64,000 bases of DNA, from assembly GCF_947623445.1 (NCBI RefSeq), contig NC_135242.1, positions 21,514,001 to 21,578,000 of the forward strand, given 5' to 3'. Both the position numbers and the translations under genes were made by a program. Origin of the DNA: Clavelina lepadiformis. Lineage: Eukaryota; Chordata; Ascidiacea; Aplousobranchia; Clavelinidae. The notes beneath the pieces are model-generated. The model ran no database searches, had not been told where the DNA came from, and saw nothing but the letters and a program-made list of their open reading frames with translations. How positions within the stretch are numbered: position 1 is the stretch's first letter; every line of letters starts with the position of its first letter. Below are positions 10,378 to 24,909 of the stretch, one piece after another.

Positions 10378-13300
10378 ATGAGAATTAGAAGATTAATTGT
10401 GTTACTTTTTGCTCTTCATTTTATTGACTCTACAGTGAATGGTAGAAAATGTTTTGCCTATCTTTCTTATTTAAGCTATAGCCTACTACTGTACATAGGA
10501 GAATATTCAACCAATTTTCTAGAAAAAGTCGTTCGTAACTTAACACAATATCTAATGAAAAAGCTAATTCGCGTCTCGACTTTTTGTAGCATGTCGCTTT
10601 CAGCAAAAGGTGAAAGTTTACAGAAGAGATGTATCGTATCGCACTCGCGAAATGAGACCGTATTTTATCAAGTGTCTTGCAAAAGAGGTAAAGAGATGTT
10701 TGTGAGGCGATTGATTCTGTAAGGTCTAATGTGACTAAGACCGACCTTGTAGAGCAATGAAATTGAAACAAAACTGAAAGACTCTGTTTTCTTCAATGTT
10801 ACGATACGATTTTTAGGCTAGAAACACTTACAAAAGCTGGAAATCGATCGTTGACTTTGTTGTTCTTGAAACTCGCTGGTTTGCTGAAACTGAAGACGTC
10901 ACATGCGCGTGAGTTGGTACATAACATTCATGTGATACTTGTGTCACATCATGAAATGCTTACTTTTGTTGGACAAAATGTAGCGCCAATAATTGGCAGA
11001 AGAAAGTTATTATAATTATAGCTTGTCTGATATGTGCCCAAAGTTTGAAAAAGCTTTTTATAAATGTCGATGACATGACAAGGCCTTTAAATTTATTGAA
11101 TTTATTTTTTGACATCGCATATTATAACACAGCAAAGCGGCTAATCTGAACAATAAAAAATGTTGGAGATCAGCTGTTAGAAAAATGCTTCGTCCAAACT
11201 CTGCTCTTATTCCACATTTACTTCATTGTATGAAGCATCGCAAATTTAATGCAACGACTGGTACGTTATATTTATTGAGAACTATAGAAATTAATTGTAA
11301 TCGTTAATAGAAACAAACATAATTTTTGGTTTCCTAGTTTTACTTTAGCTATACTACTTAGAAAAAGGCAAAAAACATGATGATGAATCACACGACCAGA
11401 CGTGTTTAAGCGAAATCTCAGGAAAATATGAAGATTGCTTCACAAAGTCATTAAATGAAAACGGAAACATTTTTAAAACATTTCACCTTGAATCGGTGCT
11501 TGGATTTTTGCAGAGTCACTGGGCATGTGAGATGTAGGTTCTAGTATTTTTATGGAAACCATTCTGTCAAGTCTTTTGACTTTTGAGAACCATTTTTCTT
11601 GTATTTAATGTTACAGGGAGTCTTGCATTCAGCCTCCCTCTGCTGTTCTTTCTAGTTAACAGTTAACACATATCTACAGACATATTTACACAAAAATCTA
11701 CCATTAACATTATTAGCATAACATAATGCCGTTACTTTTGAACAAACTTTTGGACTTTGTGGCAGTATAAAATGTTCTAATAAACAATGTTACGAACGCC
11801 CGACTTGTTCTCCTAAACGTTTGTAAAAACGTCCTAAGATTTGTCAATGTAGTATTTTTGATTTTGTTATAGCCGACCAGTCACGGACAACTGTTTCCCG
11901 AAAAGCAACGCCACCTGTCACACACAAAGCTGGTTACGTCGTATGGCGACATTAACAAAACCAACTTCGCCATTCAAAACGATTTTAAACAAATGCAACG
12001 CTGAGGTTTTTCCCCGTTCTGTCCGTGGTATGTTAACCTTGATATATGTCTATGGATTTACCGAGTTTCAACGTATGAAAACTCATTCTGGAAAACTGTG
12101 TTTTTTTAAATTTTTTACGCAAAACCGATAATCACAAAATTCATATACATCTGTAGTACATCTGCCATTTTAATTACATCATATTTTGCAGTTTGCGTAT
12201 CAAGATGGAAACTATTTTTGATACTAAAAGACATAACCACACTGTACTATTTACTTAAAAGAAAACGAATGATAAATGACTTTCATGATTTACCAGAGAA
12301 CTGTAAGAAATTACATCCAACACTTGGAACGGAATATAATGTGATGACGTCACCCGGTTATCCTCACCGAAAAAAGCACAATTTTGATTGCTTGTACCAA
12401 TTTAAATCCCAGAATTCATTTGGGTTGGAGCTAAAAGTGGAAGTTGATACTGAAAGTTGCTGTGATTTCGTGACTGTGAGGGCGGGTTAAACCAATCGCG
12501 CATCTTTTCGCTTTTGCTGTTAAGTCTTCTTGTCTTCGTGCACAACTTATTTTACTTTTTTCGTTTTTTGTCTTTTGCAGGTTTTTTTGAAAAATTTAAC
12601 CACTCTCGCAAAACTCTCCGGCAATGTAACAAAAACATTTGAGGTGGACCATTATGACAGAGAAATTTTTGTCAGATATCACACCGACGGAAGTGTGGCG
12701 AGCAAAGGATTTCGAATCTCTCACAGAAACGGTGAGTTACATTTAGTGCCCGATTCGCCTAAACTCTTAACTGATAACTTTGCAAGTTTATAAATACAAG
12801 TTAAAATCATTAAATAAATAACCAGCATAAGACAAATTGTATCTTAAAGTCGTAAGGCCATATTTGGGTGTTTCCATCATAGAGTTCAATAACGTTTAAA
12901 TCTTTTATTTCCAAACTTTCTAGCTTGCAAATACGACCTTCCATATTATGGTTATTTTATGAAAATACACCCACCGACCTTCTTCCATCTCGGAAATATA
13001 TTCTTGCAAAAATTTGGCCAGGAAATGGAATGCACTTGGACGATCACACGCCATCTTCCACAAGGCTGGCCGGTTCGGCTTCTCTTGGAAAGAATTCGCA
13101 TGAGTGATTGTTGCGATCAATTGGAGGTAAGTTAAGTGTTGTATAAATCCAATTTCCTCTGAACTCGCAGATTTGAAATTAAATGAAACTTTTGAAATTT
13201 TAGGTATTTTCTGGTCCTAGACTTCTTGGAAATTACAAAATCGCAAAAGCAAGCAATATTCCGATCATGGCTAACGGAAGCTTTACGATACGATATTACA

Positions 13301-16300
13301 CTAACTTCACTAAGTCTAGAAATGGTTTCCGAGCGAGCTTTGGTTGGAGTAAGTACAAACAGCCCAGGAGCCTCATTTAATAAAGCTTTATTGAAAATTG
13401 AGCATCATACAGTATCGACACTATATTAAATAACTCAAGTAAAATTTTTAAGTATTACATTTTCGAGATTGATTTTGAATTTTGTTTTACCTAAGTAAAT
13501 CATCTTTGCTACGATGAGTTTAAAGCCACAGACGAATGGACAAACTTTTCCTTCGACGGTCAAAACGGGGGTGGTGCCGGTCGAATTTTATGTTACTGGT
13601 ATATTACGTCATCACCCGGGTACGCAGTTGCCTTGAACATAAGCGCATACAGCAATTCAACAGCTTATGGACTGGCTTATGAGAGCCTTGAGGTAATGAA
13701 GCATGTTTTATGATTTCCAATGTTGTTGTTGTTGTCGTGAGAATGTTCACTTCTGCAAATGTTCTCGAGCCGGGGCAGAAATTTCGCAGCTCGTGTTATG
13801 CGGTCATCCAAAACGCGCAGTAAAATGGGAAGCATTCAGTCACATGAAGTACGCAAAGCACAATGTATTTATGACTGTGTCGATCCAGTGGGTAGGTGTG
13901 TGTACAGCGCTAATGCTTACAAATGCCCACACGAGATTTATTATTGTTCCCCAGCGTCAGGAACAAAACGCTGCTGATTTTTGTACAAATTTTCCATTTT
14001 TTACATAGTTCACTATACTTCACTGAACACTTGGTATCAAGTTTACAATATACAAGTCGGTAAATTAGAATTCATTTCACTGCAGTTTGTATATTTATTC
14101 ATTTTTAAATTCATTTATTTTTTTAACAGATATTTGATGGACCAAAGCTTGTCAGGAAATTTATAAACGAACGTAATGCTTTTGTGTCCAGTGAAAATCG
14201 ATTTGCGATTAATCAACTTTCATACGGAGCAAAATCATTTGCTTTTAATTCCTACTTTAGGCAAGGTATTGGCTAAATATTTAAGCACTATGCTTGCACA
14301 GCAATAACTAAGTTTAAATTTTTTTTGCATCAGCAAATTAAAACAAAAAATGTTGAGCATTGCCTTATACAGTTCCATGCAACGTCACTTACAATCTCAC
14401 CGGTTCCGCTTCGATGAAGCTTGCCTCGCCTGACTACGAAGGTTTTCCTTTCAACATTTACCAACGATGCACTTACACTTTGCACGCCCAACCTGGCAAG
14501 AATATACGAATGACTTTGCAAACTTTCACTAAAACAGGATTTGTAGAGGTAAAGCCGTGCGTCATAACGCATAGGAAATACTTTTACTTAGATAAAAACA
14601 TTCCTGATACAAAATTATACTTTACCACCCTCACCTTTCACAGAAACTGTTTGTTATTAAAAAAACTGTATACTTCACAATAATGTAAATACACGTATTC
14701 AGGTACTGAGCGGAGATGTTAATTTTGGCCGTGCTAGCGGCGTTAACAAAACATTTCGACTGACTAGTAGCGGAAATACAATTCAGCTTCACTACACAGC
14801 ACCCAAAGCTTTCTCTGCAAGAAGTCGAGGATTTTTTGCAACATATCGACAAGGTAAGTACGTGACCAGAACTAATACAAAACATGCGATGGTTGACGGT
14901 AGGATCAGTTTTCAATCCCCTGGCAAATGGCATTTTTGTACATTTATTATGAAGTAACTCACTGTTTCTGTAGTAGCCGTTCATACAACAAATCTGACTC
15001 GAGTTACTGTTTTGAAACTAAAACATAAACTTGATTTAAGTTCCTTTCAAGGAAACTACTTAAAAGACTTGACTTGAATCGAGTCATTGTTTTAAATGAC
15101 TCGACTTGACACGTGTCAAATCATTTTAAATACATTTAAGCAGTTATAAAAATTTATTATAGTTTTGTTCGAACACATTGTTAAAGTGTGACTTAAAATA
15201 AAATTTCTTTGTTTAAACAAAACGACACGGGTTTTGTAAAATTAAAATATCAAAGATTTTGTAAAATCAAACACAAGCGCTAAAAAGAAATAATTAGAAT
15301 AAGAGTGTAACACAAGTGACCAACATAAAGATTAATAGATGATGTTTACTAAAGAAGAACGAGGCAGTAAACGTTAAGCATTTAAACAAAATTAAACACT
15401 TCATAAAAATCCAATTATCACAGATATAGTTTTAACTCCACACAAAGTGTTAAAGGATGTTATCAAAATGTATCAAAATGTTAAAGAAAAACGAATAAAA
15501 CATGACGCCAAAAAGAATGATTGTTTCAGTTTTGTAGCAAGTTGTATTTCTTAAAATGATTCATCAGTGTAGTGCTTTGGATTTGCTATGCATGAAATGT
15601 GTTTAGGTATAGAGGCTATAGAGCTATTTATCACCCATTAGAATAGGAAAAAGTGGGTCCCTTTTTTCAAGTTGTTCAAAAAAGTTTCATCAAGCTTAAT
15701 GGCCTATAAGTTCAAAATGATTCCAACATAACCATCTTGTGTTTCTTATTCTAATGGGTTATATAAAAGCTCTACCATATGTTTAGGTCCTCCTTATCTA
15801 TACTATGTGTGGCCGACCCTGCACATAGTCACAGCAAAATGTGGCGCACAGTTACACTGTTTGCTGTATAAGTTTTAAATTCGGTGACTTTTCCTACAAA
15901 ATGCTCAGCTATCTGTCTATTTTTGTTTTATGAAGTTGATTTTTGAGATACGTTACATTTTCATAATTCTGCTTTCTGTTGCTGCCCTGTGTGCATAGAA
16001 GCATATCGTTTACGTTTAATCATTTGTGCACAACTAACTCGACTAACTGTTCTCTTGTGTTCTCTTCTCGCGCTCAGCTGGTTTTCCAGGCGATTAAGGA
16101 CAGCGGTAGCGCGGCGTAACAAAGAAAAACTTCTAGAAATGTATCACTTGTAGAAATACTTAATTTACACTAAATGCACTTTCTTTTTTATTTTTACAAT
16201 TATGCTGTGTACAGGAAGCCAGATGTTTTTGCTACTAACCTGTAAAAGTCCGATCAGTTTATGATGTATAGTTTTCGAGAAATTAACGATTGAAAATTTC

Positions 16301-16997
16301 TGTGAATTGTCGGCCACAGATAGTTAAAATAGTAATGTTGCTTACCCGGTGTAGATAGGGTTGATATTGATACTTTGTGCTCATTTTTAAGCATTATATT
16401 TATTACAGTTCGGTCAAACTGTGGTGCCTTGCTGGTGGCCAATACAAAAACTCAACTTATTTCTTCGCCCGATTATTCTCATAATAATTCTTCAAACAAT
16501 GTTTTCTGTGACTGGATAATCACCGCATCACCTGATAATAAAATCTCCTTTAGTATCCACAATCTGGCATTGGACCAAAAGGGAGCTTTAACGGTACGTC
16601 ATAAAATAAATCTACATAGGACGGCGTGAGTAGTCTTCAAATCAAATATTGATTCCTTTTTAGTATAGCAATTAACATATAGAGGCTGCACCGATCATAT
16701 TTGGCGAGTTGTTGAGATTCTGTTCCTTTCAATACAAAATCTCTGGTTGCAAGTGACCACTTACTTAATAAAGACAGTATGGAATGGAAATGATTATGAA
16801 ACTTTAAAAGAAATATAAGTTGTACTTTTTGTTTAATCACAAAGGTCTACGACAAAATGACAAGTATGGGAAGATTCACGGAACTGAAAACCAACACAAC
16901 CATTTCATCATCTTCAAACGTTATGAGAATAAGACTTCGACATCAAGGAGCATCGCAAAGAGGACTTCTGGGATCTTTCAAAGAGTTGAAGAACTAA
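10378..16997 (+). CDS. Secreted multi-CUB protein B1 (794 aa, five CUB domains)
   Basis: Sixteen exons: 10378-10441, 10590-10687, 10817-10908, 11133-11260, 11362-11533, 11873-12027, 12297-12475, 12581-12731, 12924-13126, 13204-13348, 13496-13692, 14130-14265, 14373-14548, 14703-14853, 16409-16593, 16845-16997. They total 2385 bases with every junction in frame. Residues 1-21 form a signal peptide (MRIRRLIVLLFALHF). Residues 22-236 are the unnamed cysteine-rich domain (SIVDFVVLETRWF, FLQSHWAC). CUB1 spans 237-346, CUB2 347-462 (DCCDQLEVFSG), CUB3 463-573, CUB4 574-682 and CUB5 683-794, ending SFKELKN. The 1.6-kb intron 14 spans the boundary between tandem units 1 and 2. Many N-X-S/T sites (NVT, NLT, NKT) suggest glycosylation. 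CUB domains usually bind proteins or glycans outside the cell. The role here is unknown. Confidence 0.9.
14854..16408 (+). other. Intron 14 of B1, with a short palindrome
   Basis: This is the longest intron of the B genes. It contains a perfect 10-base hairpin (15079-15088 pairing with 15095-15104, arm tcgagtcatt) within a run of gacttga/gactcga motifs at 14990-15120, perhaps a decayed repeat. The join of tandem units 1 and 2 is at about 15383. No exon is seen. Confidence 0.6.
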
Positions 16998-18037
16998 AGA
17001 CTTCATGAAGATACAAAAGAGCGATCCACTTTCTTTCATACTTTCATCATCTTAAAGTCACAAGTTGCTTGAGACATTTTCTTGTCTATCGATTATCTCA
17101 ACCAAATGTATCTTCACTATTATTATTGTTTATTCAACTATCATCAGTCTCTGTAGAAAGTGTCAAATTTATAGGCCTTTTAAAAATACACTTGTGATAT
17201 ATTGTTTTTCAATTTTGAAAAAGTAAAGGGTCCCATTTATCAACTATGGCTTTATGGTCCTCTTCAGACGACAGAAATGTTTCAAGAAAGTTATTTTTCT
17301 GATATCTATTGGTAACATTATGTTACCTAAATAAGAAGGCATTGGACCTCGATTTTACCTGTGGTTAAGTATGAAAACTTTCTGACATTATGATACTGAA
17401 AAAATCGTTAGTTCGAAATTATATTTCACAGCTTCTTGTTTTACGTTATAGTGTATTACTGTAGAATAAACTTAAACTAGATATATACCTTCTCATCCAA
17501 ATGTATAACTTCACAACTAAAATCAGCATTTTCGTGCATATTCTCCAAACCAAACAGTTCTTATTTTTGAAAACGGACGAAATACTACAGCGAAATTGTT
17601 CATTATTATCTAAAAGATTGTTTTGTGCTTTCACATTTTATTTTTCGCTTTCACATTTCACACATTGTTTAGTTTTGTTTTCTAATACATGTCTGTTCCG
17701 CCTTCACTAAAGTGCATCGTACCATGACACTTTTTCGTTTCATTGGATGTGATTATCGTTCACTAATAAAAGCTCATAATTAAGTCAATTGCGGAAGTAT
17801 TTGGTATTTGCTTGTGGGGTATTTTCCAATACCAGCTATTTTTTGGTATTGTAGGAAGTGTTGGTTGCACCAGACTTGGCAGCGCGTAGATTACTTTATA
17901 AACTTGGTTGCCACATGATTAACTTTTTCTCGTTTCGCACGAAAATGCCTGACAGGTAACGGAAAGATCAGAAAAATTGTTCCAGTCGTGAACTAGCTAC
18001 GAAGACTATTGTCATAAAGGATATTTATAATCTCAGA
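16998..18037 (+). other. Intergenic region between B1 and A2
   Basis: This is equivalent to 2144-3460 without the MITE. It contains the B1 3' flank and the A2 upstream region. No reading frame can be supported as a gene. Confidence 0.7.
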
Positions 18038-21000
18038 ATGCAGCTTAATAAATGGTTTGTGTCGTTTTGTGTTCTTCTATTTGCTGTTTCTGCAATTAAC
18101 GGTAAGACTTTATTTTCAAAATATATTTATCAATTGATAATAAAAGTACAACCAGTCCAGAACAAAGAACGTATGATAATGTAAAAAGTACATAGCGAAA
18201 ATATTCATCAACAAAAACATTATTTTACTTTGTAAAATTTAAAGTGGGCAGAAAACTAGGATATATATCTTTAATATTCTTTTGAAGAAATGTCATGACT
18301 CGCTATCAATTAAAATGCAAAAAGTTATCTTTTCTTGCAGCATGTCGCTTTCAACAGCTGGTGAGATATCGAAGAAAAAGCATAAGATTTAGGACTCGCA
18401 AACTCAGACCGTATTTCATCCAGTGTCTTACCAGCAAGGTATCGTTTTATGTTAACAGAATTTTTACTTACAGAAGTAGCCAGCTAAAAAATCATATAAA
18501 GGTTTTATTTTTAGGCAGAAAAAACTTTCAAAAGTTGGAAATCGATCGTAGATTTTGTCGTTCTTGATACTCACTGGTTCACGGAGGTCGAAGACGGCAC
18601 TTGCGCGTGAGTTTATTCCTAAGATGCCTGTTTCAGAAAAGGCCACTACTACCACAGAGTTTATAACAAACTTCTTGCAGCCACCAAGTTCGCCTTGTAT
18701 TAAATGCCTATATGATTTACCTGAAACGCATAAGAACTTGTTTAAACTGTTAATGACAAAAAGTAAATTTAACATCTAATAGATTTTATTTACTTAAATA
18801 AATTTCACCAATCATGTAGTAAAGTCGCTGGACGCAACAGCACAAAATGTTGGAGATCAACTGTTGAAGAAATGCTTCGTCCAAACTCTGCCCTTCTTCC
18901 ACATTTACTTTCATGTATGAAGCATCGCAAACTCAAAGAAAGTTTAAAAACAAGTGTGTAGTTTATGACAGATTTTGTTTAAAGCTAAGTTGTTAAAGTT
19001 TCGCTGCAGCAAAACGCACTTTTTTCTTCAATTTTGGTTCATTAAAAATAGAAAAGAAGGAAGGAAAAAATTCAGTTGATGAGACATCATGTGCTAGTAA
19101 GACTATCCCCAGGAAATATGAGAATTGTTTCAAAAACTCAATGAAAAAGTCAGACAAAAAGAGAACAAGATTTCATCTCGCATCAGTGCTTGAGTTTCTG
19201 GAGGATCACTGGATTTGTGAAAGGTACAAGTGCTTCTTTCTTCTAATAGATTTAAGACATTGATTTTTGCGTTTTATTGCTGGAATTTACATGTGGACTA
19301 AGCAGTTTGTAATCGAAACCTAAAGTCTGTTAGAGTTGTTTCAAATATTTAACTCACGTGAGAATTTGCAAGTTGACGATTTGCTTATTTGACAAGGCCA
19401 AGAGTCAATCTAACTTATACTGACCTAAAAACGTGTATTTCATGTATTCACTCTACGACTTATTTTAACACATACGTCATGTACTTTAACCACAATGATA
19501 AAAATGCAATGAAACGTTTACTCAGTTTTCTTCTTCCAAGTACAAAACCGTATATTTGGCAAATTTTATTATCATCTAAGTCTAAGATGTTTTCAAATAT
19601 TTTCGTTTTATTTCCGTATTATTTTATTATTTCATTGCCTGAATCAATTAGTTAAATCTATCACAGCCCGACCATGACGAAAACCTGTTTCCCGAAAAGC
19701 AACGTCACCTGTCACACCCAAAGCTGGCTTCGACGAATGGCGAGGTTGACAAAACCAACATCGCCAATCAAAACGATTTTAAATAAATGCAACGCAAATT
19801 TTTCCCCGTCCTGTTTCAGGTTTGAGCAACTTGATGTTAATGCCAGGTTTTGAACATCACGTTTAGATTAACTATAATCAAACCATATGACCTCAGTATA
19901 AAATGCTTTATCTTACTCGAAATAAATGTTTTTTCAACTTTGTTTATAAGACTATACTTAGTGTGAAATGTTTGTTACGGTATAAAATACAAACTGTACG
20001 TAAAGCTTTTTGGCGTAAACACATATCACTGCTAATAAAACTGTTTTCACAAATAAAAGTAAAAAAAACATTTTCAACTTTTCAACCCAGACATTTTTAT
20101 CCGTTTCATTTCTAAGTAACGTGTTAATGGCCGTCTTAGATTATCACTTTTAAAAAAAATGTGTCTTTAAGAAATTTGCGAAACAGCGTCTGCCACTTTA
20201 GAACCTCTTGCCATATGGCTTTTGCTACAACTGTTTTCGCCAATCAAATTAAAAGAATGTTTGAACTTTGTCAGAGACCTGTGAAGAAAGTTATCCAACG
20301 TTGGGGATGCAAAGTACAGTGATGACGTCACCCGGTTACCCTGATAGAGAGAACCACAATTTTGACTGCTTATACCGATTCGAATCTCAAATCTCACTTG
20401 GATTGGAGCTAAAAGTGGAAGTTGATACTGAAAGTTGCTGTGACTTTGTGACGGTGGGAAAACGGACTGTCTTAATTATATTGACCACAAACCTTACTTT
20501 TGTGCAATGATTTCTTCTTACACTGCCAAATATTTTCTTACTTTTTCTGTTCTTTGTAGGTTTTCTTGAAAAATTCAACCGTCCTAGCAAAACTCTCTGG
20601 TAACGTGACAAGAAAATTTGAGGTTGATTTTAACGTCAGAGAAATATTTGTTCAATATCACACAGATGAGAATGTGCCAAGCAAAGGGTTTCGAATTACT
20701 CGAAGAAATGGTAAGTCGATTTGTGTTGTTTAAACTTAAAAAATGATAAATAGATGTTTTAGATATTAACGTCATTAAATGTGACGTAATGCCGATGGCC
20801 TAAACAACTTAAAAATATTTTAGTTATCCGTATTCTGGTCTAAATCGGTCAAAAAAATTTATTTGTAATTATTTTCTAGTTTGCAAATACAACCTACCCA
20901 CCTACATACCTCATGGAACTGTATGGATGATACATCCCCCAACTTATTATCATCTCGGAAAAATAAACTTGCAAACATTTGGTCAGGAAATGGAATGCAA

Positions 21001-23108
21001 GTGGACGATCACTGCATCGCCTGGGTCACAGGTTTTGCTTTACATACAAAGAATTCGCATGAGCGTTTGCTGCGAACAGTTGGAGGTATGGCATAGCTTA
21101 TATAATGTAAAATTTGTAAAACAAATTACGTCAAAATTCTACAATAATTTGAAATTAATACAACCGCGTTAGGTATTTGATGGTGCTATGCTTCTTGGGA
21201 ATTACACTATTGCAAAATCAAGCAATATTCCAATTGTGTCTACGAATGGAAGTTTGACGATACGATATTATACCAATTCCACAAAGCCTAGAAATGGCTT
21301 CCGTGCGCATTTGGGTGGAAGTAAGTTTATGTACCAGATTTGCAACACCAGTCTCAGTAAGATCATTTTATAATGTGTTTTTGTCCTTTATAAAGCACTA
21401 ACCTATGCCACAAAACATTCACAATATTCCAGAAAAAGGCATTATAGACTACATTCTGATCCTTGGAAGCTATGTCTTGCATTTTAACCAAACATTTTTC
21501 AAAGATAACAGAATTTTATTCTTTTTTTAGGATATCAACCATGCCACGATGAATTTAGAGCTGCGGATAATTGGACAAACTTTTCATTCGAAGGTCAACT
21601 TTTCACAGGTTTTACACCGGTTATTTGCTACTGGTATATCAGGTCATCACCAGGCTACGCAGTGGCTCTCAACATAACTGCGTACGGCAATATTCCTCCA
21701 TCACCCTTCTACGAGCTCGAATACATTGAGGAAAAGAAGCTTTTTATTTTATGATATTTGTAGTGGCTTAAGACTGGAAGCTTTTGTAGGGAGCGATACT
21801 TATGATGACTTTGTGGAGGTTGGCTGATTTTTGTATCACGTTTTCAATTGAAAATCTCTCAACCAAAACAGTTGTTGATCCTATCTAACATCTGCAGAAC
21901 TTAAAACAAAGCTTTGGTTCACGTTTTTCGTTTTAACACTGTCGTACAATTAAATTTGTTGTTTATTGTTTTCAACAGATATTTGATGGACCAAAGCTTG
22001 TGAAAAAATTTATAAACGACAGTAAAGCTTTCGTGTCTAGCGAAAATAGGTTCGCGATTCATCAATATTCCTACAACTTCAAGTCGTTTGATTTGCAAGC
22101 TTCTTACAAGCAAGGTAAGTTAGTAACTTTGTTTAACAGCAAGTTATATTAACTGTAAATGTGTTTTTGTATATCACATTAAGCAAATTGTTACCGCGAC
22201 ATATTTCTAGTTTAGTAGTTATTTCTTATTTTTAATGCTTTAATAAACGCGAACCTCTGACTGACACATTGCCTTGTCACTAGTTCCATGCAACGTCACT
22301 TACAATCTCACCGGTTCCGCTTCAATGAAGCTTGCCTCGCCTGACTACGAAGGTTCTCCTTTCAACATTTACCAACGATGCACTTACACTTTGCACGCCC
22401 AACCTGGAAAGAACATACAAATGTCTTTGCAGACTTTTACACGGAAAGGATTTGTAGAGGTAATAACAAAATAGATTAGGCCACAAATAATTCAAAATTA
22501 GAGCAAGCCGAATCATTTTCAATAAAGAGATCAGTGGCAGAAACACTTTAGTGAAACGGTTGTTTTGGTACACTATCATGACCTTTTATATTCAGGTACT
22601 GAGCGGAGATATTAATTTCGGTCGTGCTAGCGGTGTTGACAAAACTTTTCGACTGACAAGTAGCCGAAACACGATTCAGCTTCACTACACAGCACCCAAA
22701 GCTTTCTCTGCAAAACGTCGAGGATTCGTCGCTACGTATCGACAAGGTAACCTCATGTTCTCAGTTCGTGAATTGTTGTCGATATTCTAAAGTTAATGAG
22801 TATTTGCGAAAATTAACTTTGACCCCTAGCTTCTTGTGGGCTGTTTGGTTCAAATCCGTTGAATACTAGGCATACATCTTAAAGAGCTATTCAGCCTGAA
22901 ATACCAAATTCAAAAAAGTTTGTTTACCACAGTTCGGATAGCTTGTGGATCCCTGTTGGAGACCCATGCAACAGTTCAACCTTTTTCTTCGCTTGGTTAT
23001 CGAAATAAATCTTCAAACAATGTCGTTTGTGACCGCATAATCACCACCTCTCCTGATAATCAAATTTCTTTGGCCAAACAGAATCTGGAGTTAGACGGGA
23101 AGCAATGA
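18038..23108 (+). pseudogene. Multi-CUB gene A2, inactivated by frameshift and donor loss
   Basis: The exon structure is the same as A1: 18038-18101, 18341-18438, 18515-18606, 18820-18953, 19052-19223, 19667-19819, 20275-20453, 20560-20710, 20880-21085, 21173-21320, 21531-21730, 21979-22114, 22284-22459, 22596-22746, 22933-23108. Exon 6 is 153 bases where A1 and A3 have 155: two bases are lost after AACGCAAA near 19798. The frame then hits a stop at the start of exon 7, so only the cysteine-rich domain would be made. Exon 11 ends gag/gaaaag instead of gag/gtaaag, so its donor is also lost. All other exon lengths and frames match A1. An alternative is a short secreted protein made only of the cysteine-rich domain. 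An assembly error at the 2-base change is possible, but the donor loss is independent of it. Confidence 0.78.
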
Positions 23109-23624
23109 TCTCGAACCGAACGTGATAATATCTTTCGTTGCTACAATGATTTGAATAACTGCTACATTAAAAAACAATCATCATTTTTGTCGTAATACTT
23201 CGAAATTATATCGATGGCTAGAGCAAGCCACAAGCCGATGCGAATGAACATCTGTATTTGGCTCAGCATCTATTTATACACTCCATTTTTTATGAGCTGT
23301 GTGTAGTAATAACAAAGGATAATCTCTGTGTGTAGCATTTTGAGATCTTTTAATTCATCATATCACAAGTTTATTTACTTTGCATACGTTGCTTTTGTCA
23401 CCTTAAGTTTCGATTTGTTGAGTTGCCTAAAGAATTAAACTGAAATGAAATTGCAAATAAAAAATGCTGCATACATTTGTTGTACTCAACGCAATTAACC
23501 TGCCATAACAAAAGGTCACATTCGAAGATCTGTAAAATCTGTCTTTGATCATCTTTAGATAGATGATAAAAGAATGATAAATGGAATGTTCTTTTGTGTC
23601 TTCATGAAGTCATTAGCTTTTCCA

Positions 23625-23743
23625 CTATTTGAAAGATCCCAAAAATCCTCTTTGCGATGCTCCTTGATGTCGAATTCTTATTCTCATAACGCTTGAAGAT
23701 ACTGCAATGGTATTATTGGTTTTCGATCCCGTGAACTGACTTT
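23625..23743 (-). pseudogene. Inverted orphan fragment of a terminal CUB5 exon (copy 2)
   Basis: This is identical in arrangement to 9093-9211, including the early stop and the missing 5' part of the exon. Both copies carry it, so the inversion predates the tandem duplication. Unit copy 3 ends before this position. Confidence 0.83.
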
Positions 23744-24299
23744 AGTAAAATGTATTCAAACACATGGGTGGTGATTCAAAGTCATATAAACATGTAAATG
23801 CTATTTGTTTTTTGTGGCGTCTCACCATCCATTGGAAGCGACGAGCTGCAAAGTTTGAGATGATAAAATCGGGTGAAGCCTGAAAATAAAGCTCATAAAA
23901 CAGGGCATAATTCATGTTCTTACTTTCAAGTTCGTACATCAGCTCTTTCATTATAAGTAGTGTCTTGTCCCATGACCTATTTTTCTCGATAGGTTAGTGA
24001 ATATAACGCCTATACAGTATAGTAAGCGATAGCTTATTAAAGAAATATTGGTAAATTATTTTCTTACCATTCGCAGTGGAATTAGTAAAGTGAAGACCAA
24101 AAAGTAACACAATTATTCTTGCTATGACTTTGAGAAGTTCCTCTCGTCAAAAAAAAGTTACTAACACATTTACTACACTTCTGAGTGCAAGTAATGCAAT
24201 GAGTTCAGGATATACACACAATGTACACAACACACAATATATTCACACGACTGTTAACTTTGTCAGCACACATTCTAATGTTGTATACAGCGTAACACC

Positions 24300-24750
24300 A
24301 ATTAAACTTTCAATTGCTGGAATTTCTCGCTGGATGCTTTCCAATAAAAAGCAATCAACGTAAACTCTTAAACTCTCAACACACAATGTGTTCTGCAGCA
24401 ACGAGTGTTGCTAAGATTTGGCATTTGGCAAATCGAGTAATAGTGCAAAATTGCTTTACGAATAACGGTGAAATACTTCCGCAATTAACTGATTTATAGA
24501 CTTTATATAGATTGATAACAATCCAGAAAAGAACAATGTGTACGGCTATACCGGAAAAGGCCAAAACATTAAAACAAATGCAAACTCCGAAAGTCAAACA
24601 ACCGACTTAAGCAGACTTTGCCCGATGCTAAGTCCTAACAACACCAGTTGCAGCTGTTAAACTAAACTTGTTTTGACAAATATGGAACGTTTCTTCGATT
24701 GCTTGCTGTTGGTAAGCACCCAGCGAAAAATTCCAGCAATTAAAAGTTTG
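24300..24750. repeat. Imperfect inverted repeat upstream of B2
   Basis: This is copy 2 of the inverted repeat at 9768-10218, with the same arms and spacing. Confidence 0.55.
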
Positions 24751-24909
24751 ATTAATATCAGGTTATTTGCGACGTTAGGTTGTGTGCTGATTTAACGTTA
24801 CGACGTTAACAGTTGCGTCTATATATATCTTGTAATCATTGCAGTACTTGCATTCAGAGGACGTGTCAGTAAAAGCGTTTCTGATGAGTCAAGTCCTAGA
24901 AGTCTTGCC

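Larger units (their letters stand above)
23109..24909 (+). other. Intergenic region between A2 and B2
   Basis: This is copy 2 of 8577-10377, differing at only about 1% of sites. It carries the same inverted orphan exon and inverted repeat. Confidence 0.7.

Noticed and set aside
13703-14008. A 101-codon open frame in intron 11 of B1
   Set aside because: It lies wholly inside an intron, is altered in B2, and has no homology to anything else in the window.
15060-15120. The gactcga palindrome in intron 14 considered as a terminator or structured RNA
   Set aside because: The arms are only 10 bases, it sits inside an intron of a protein-coding gene, and nothing around it suggests an RNA gene.
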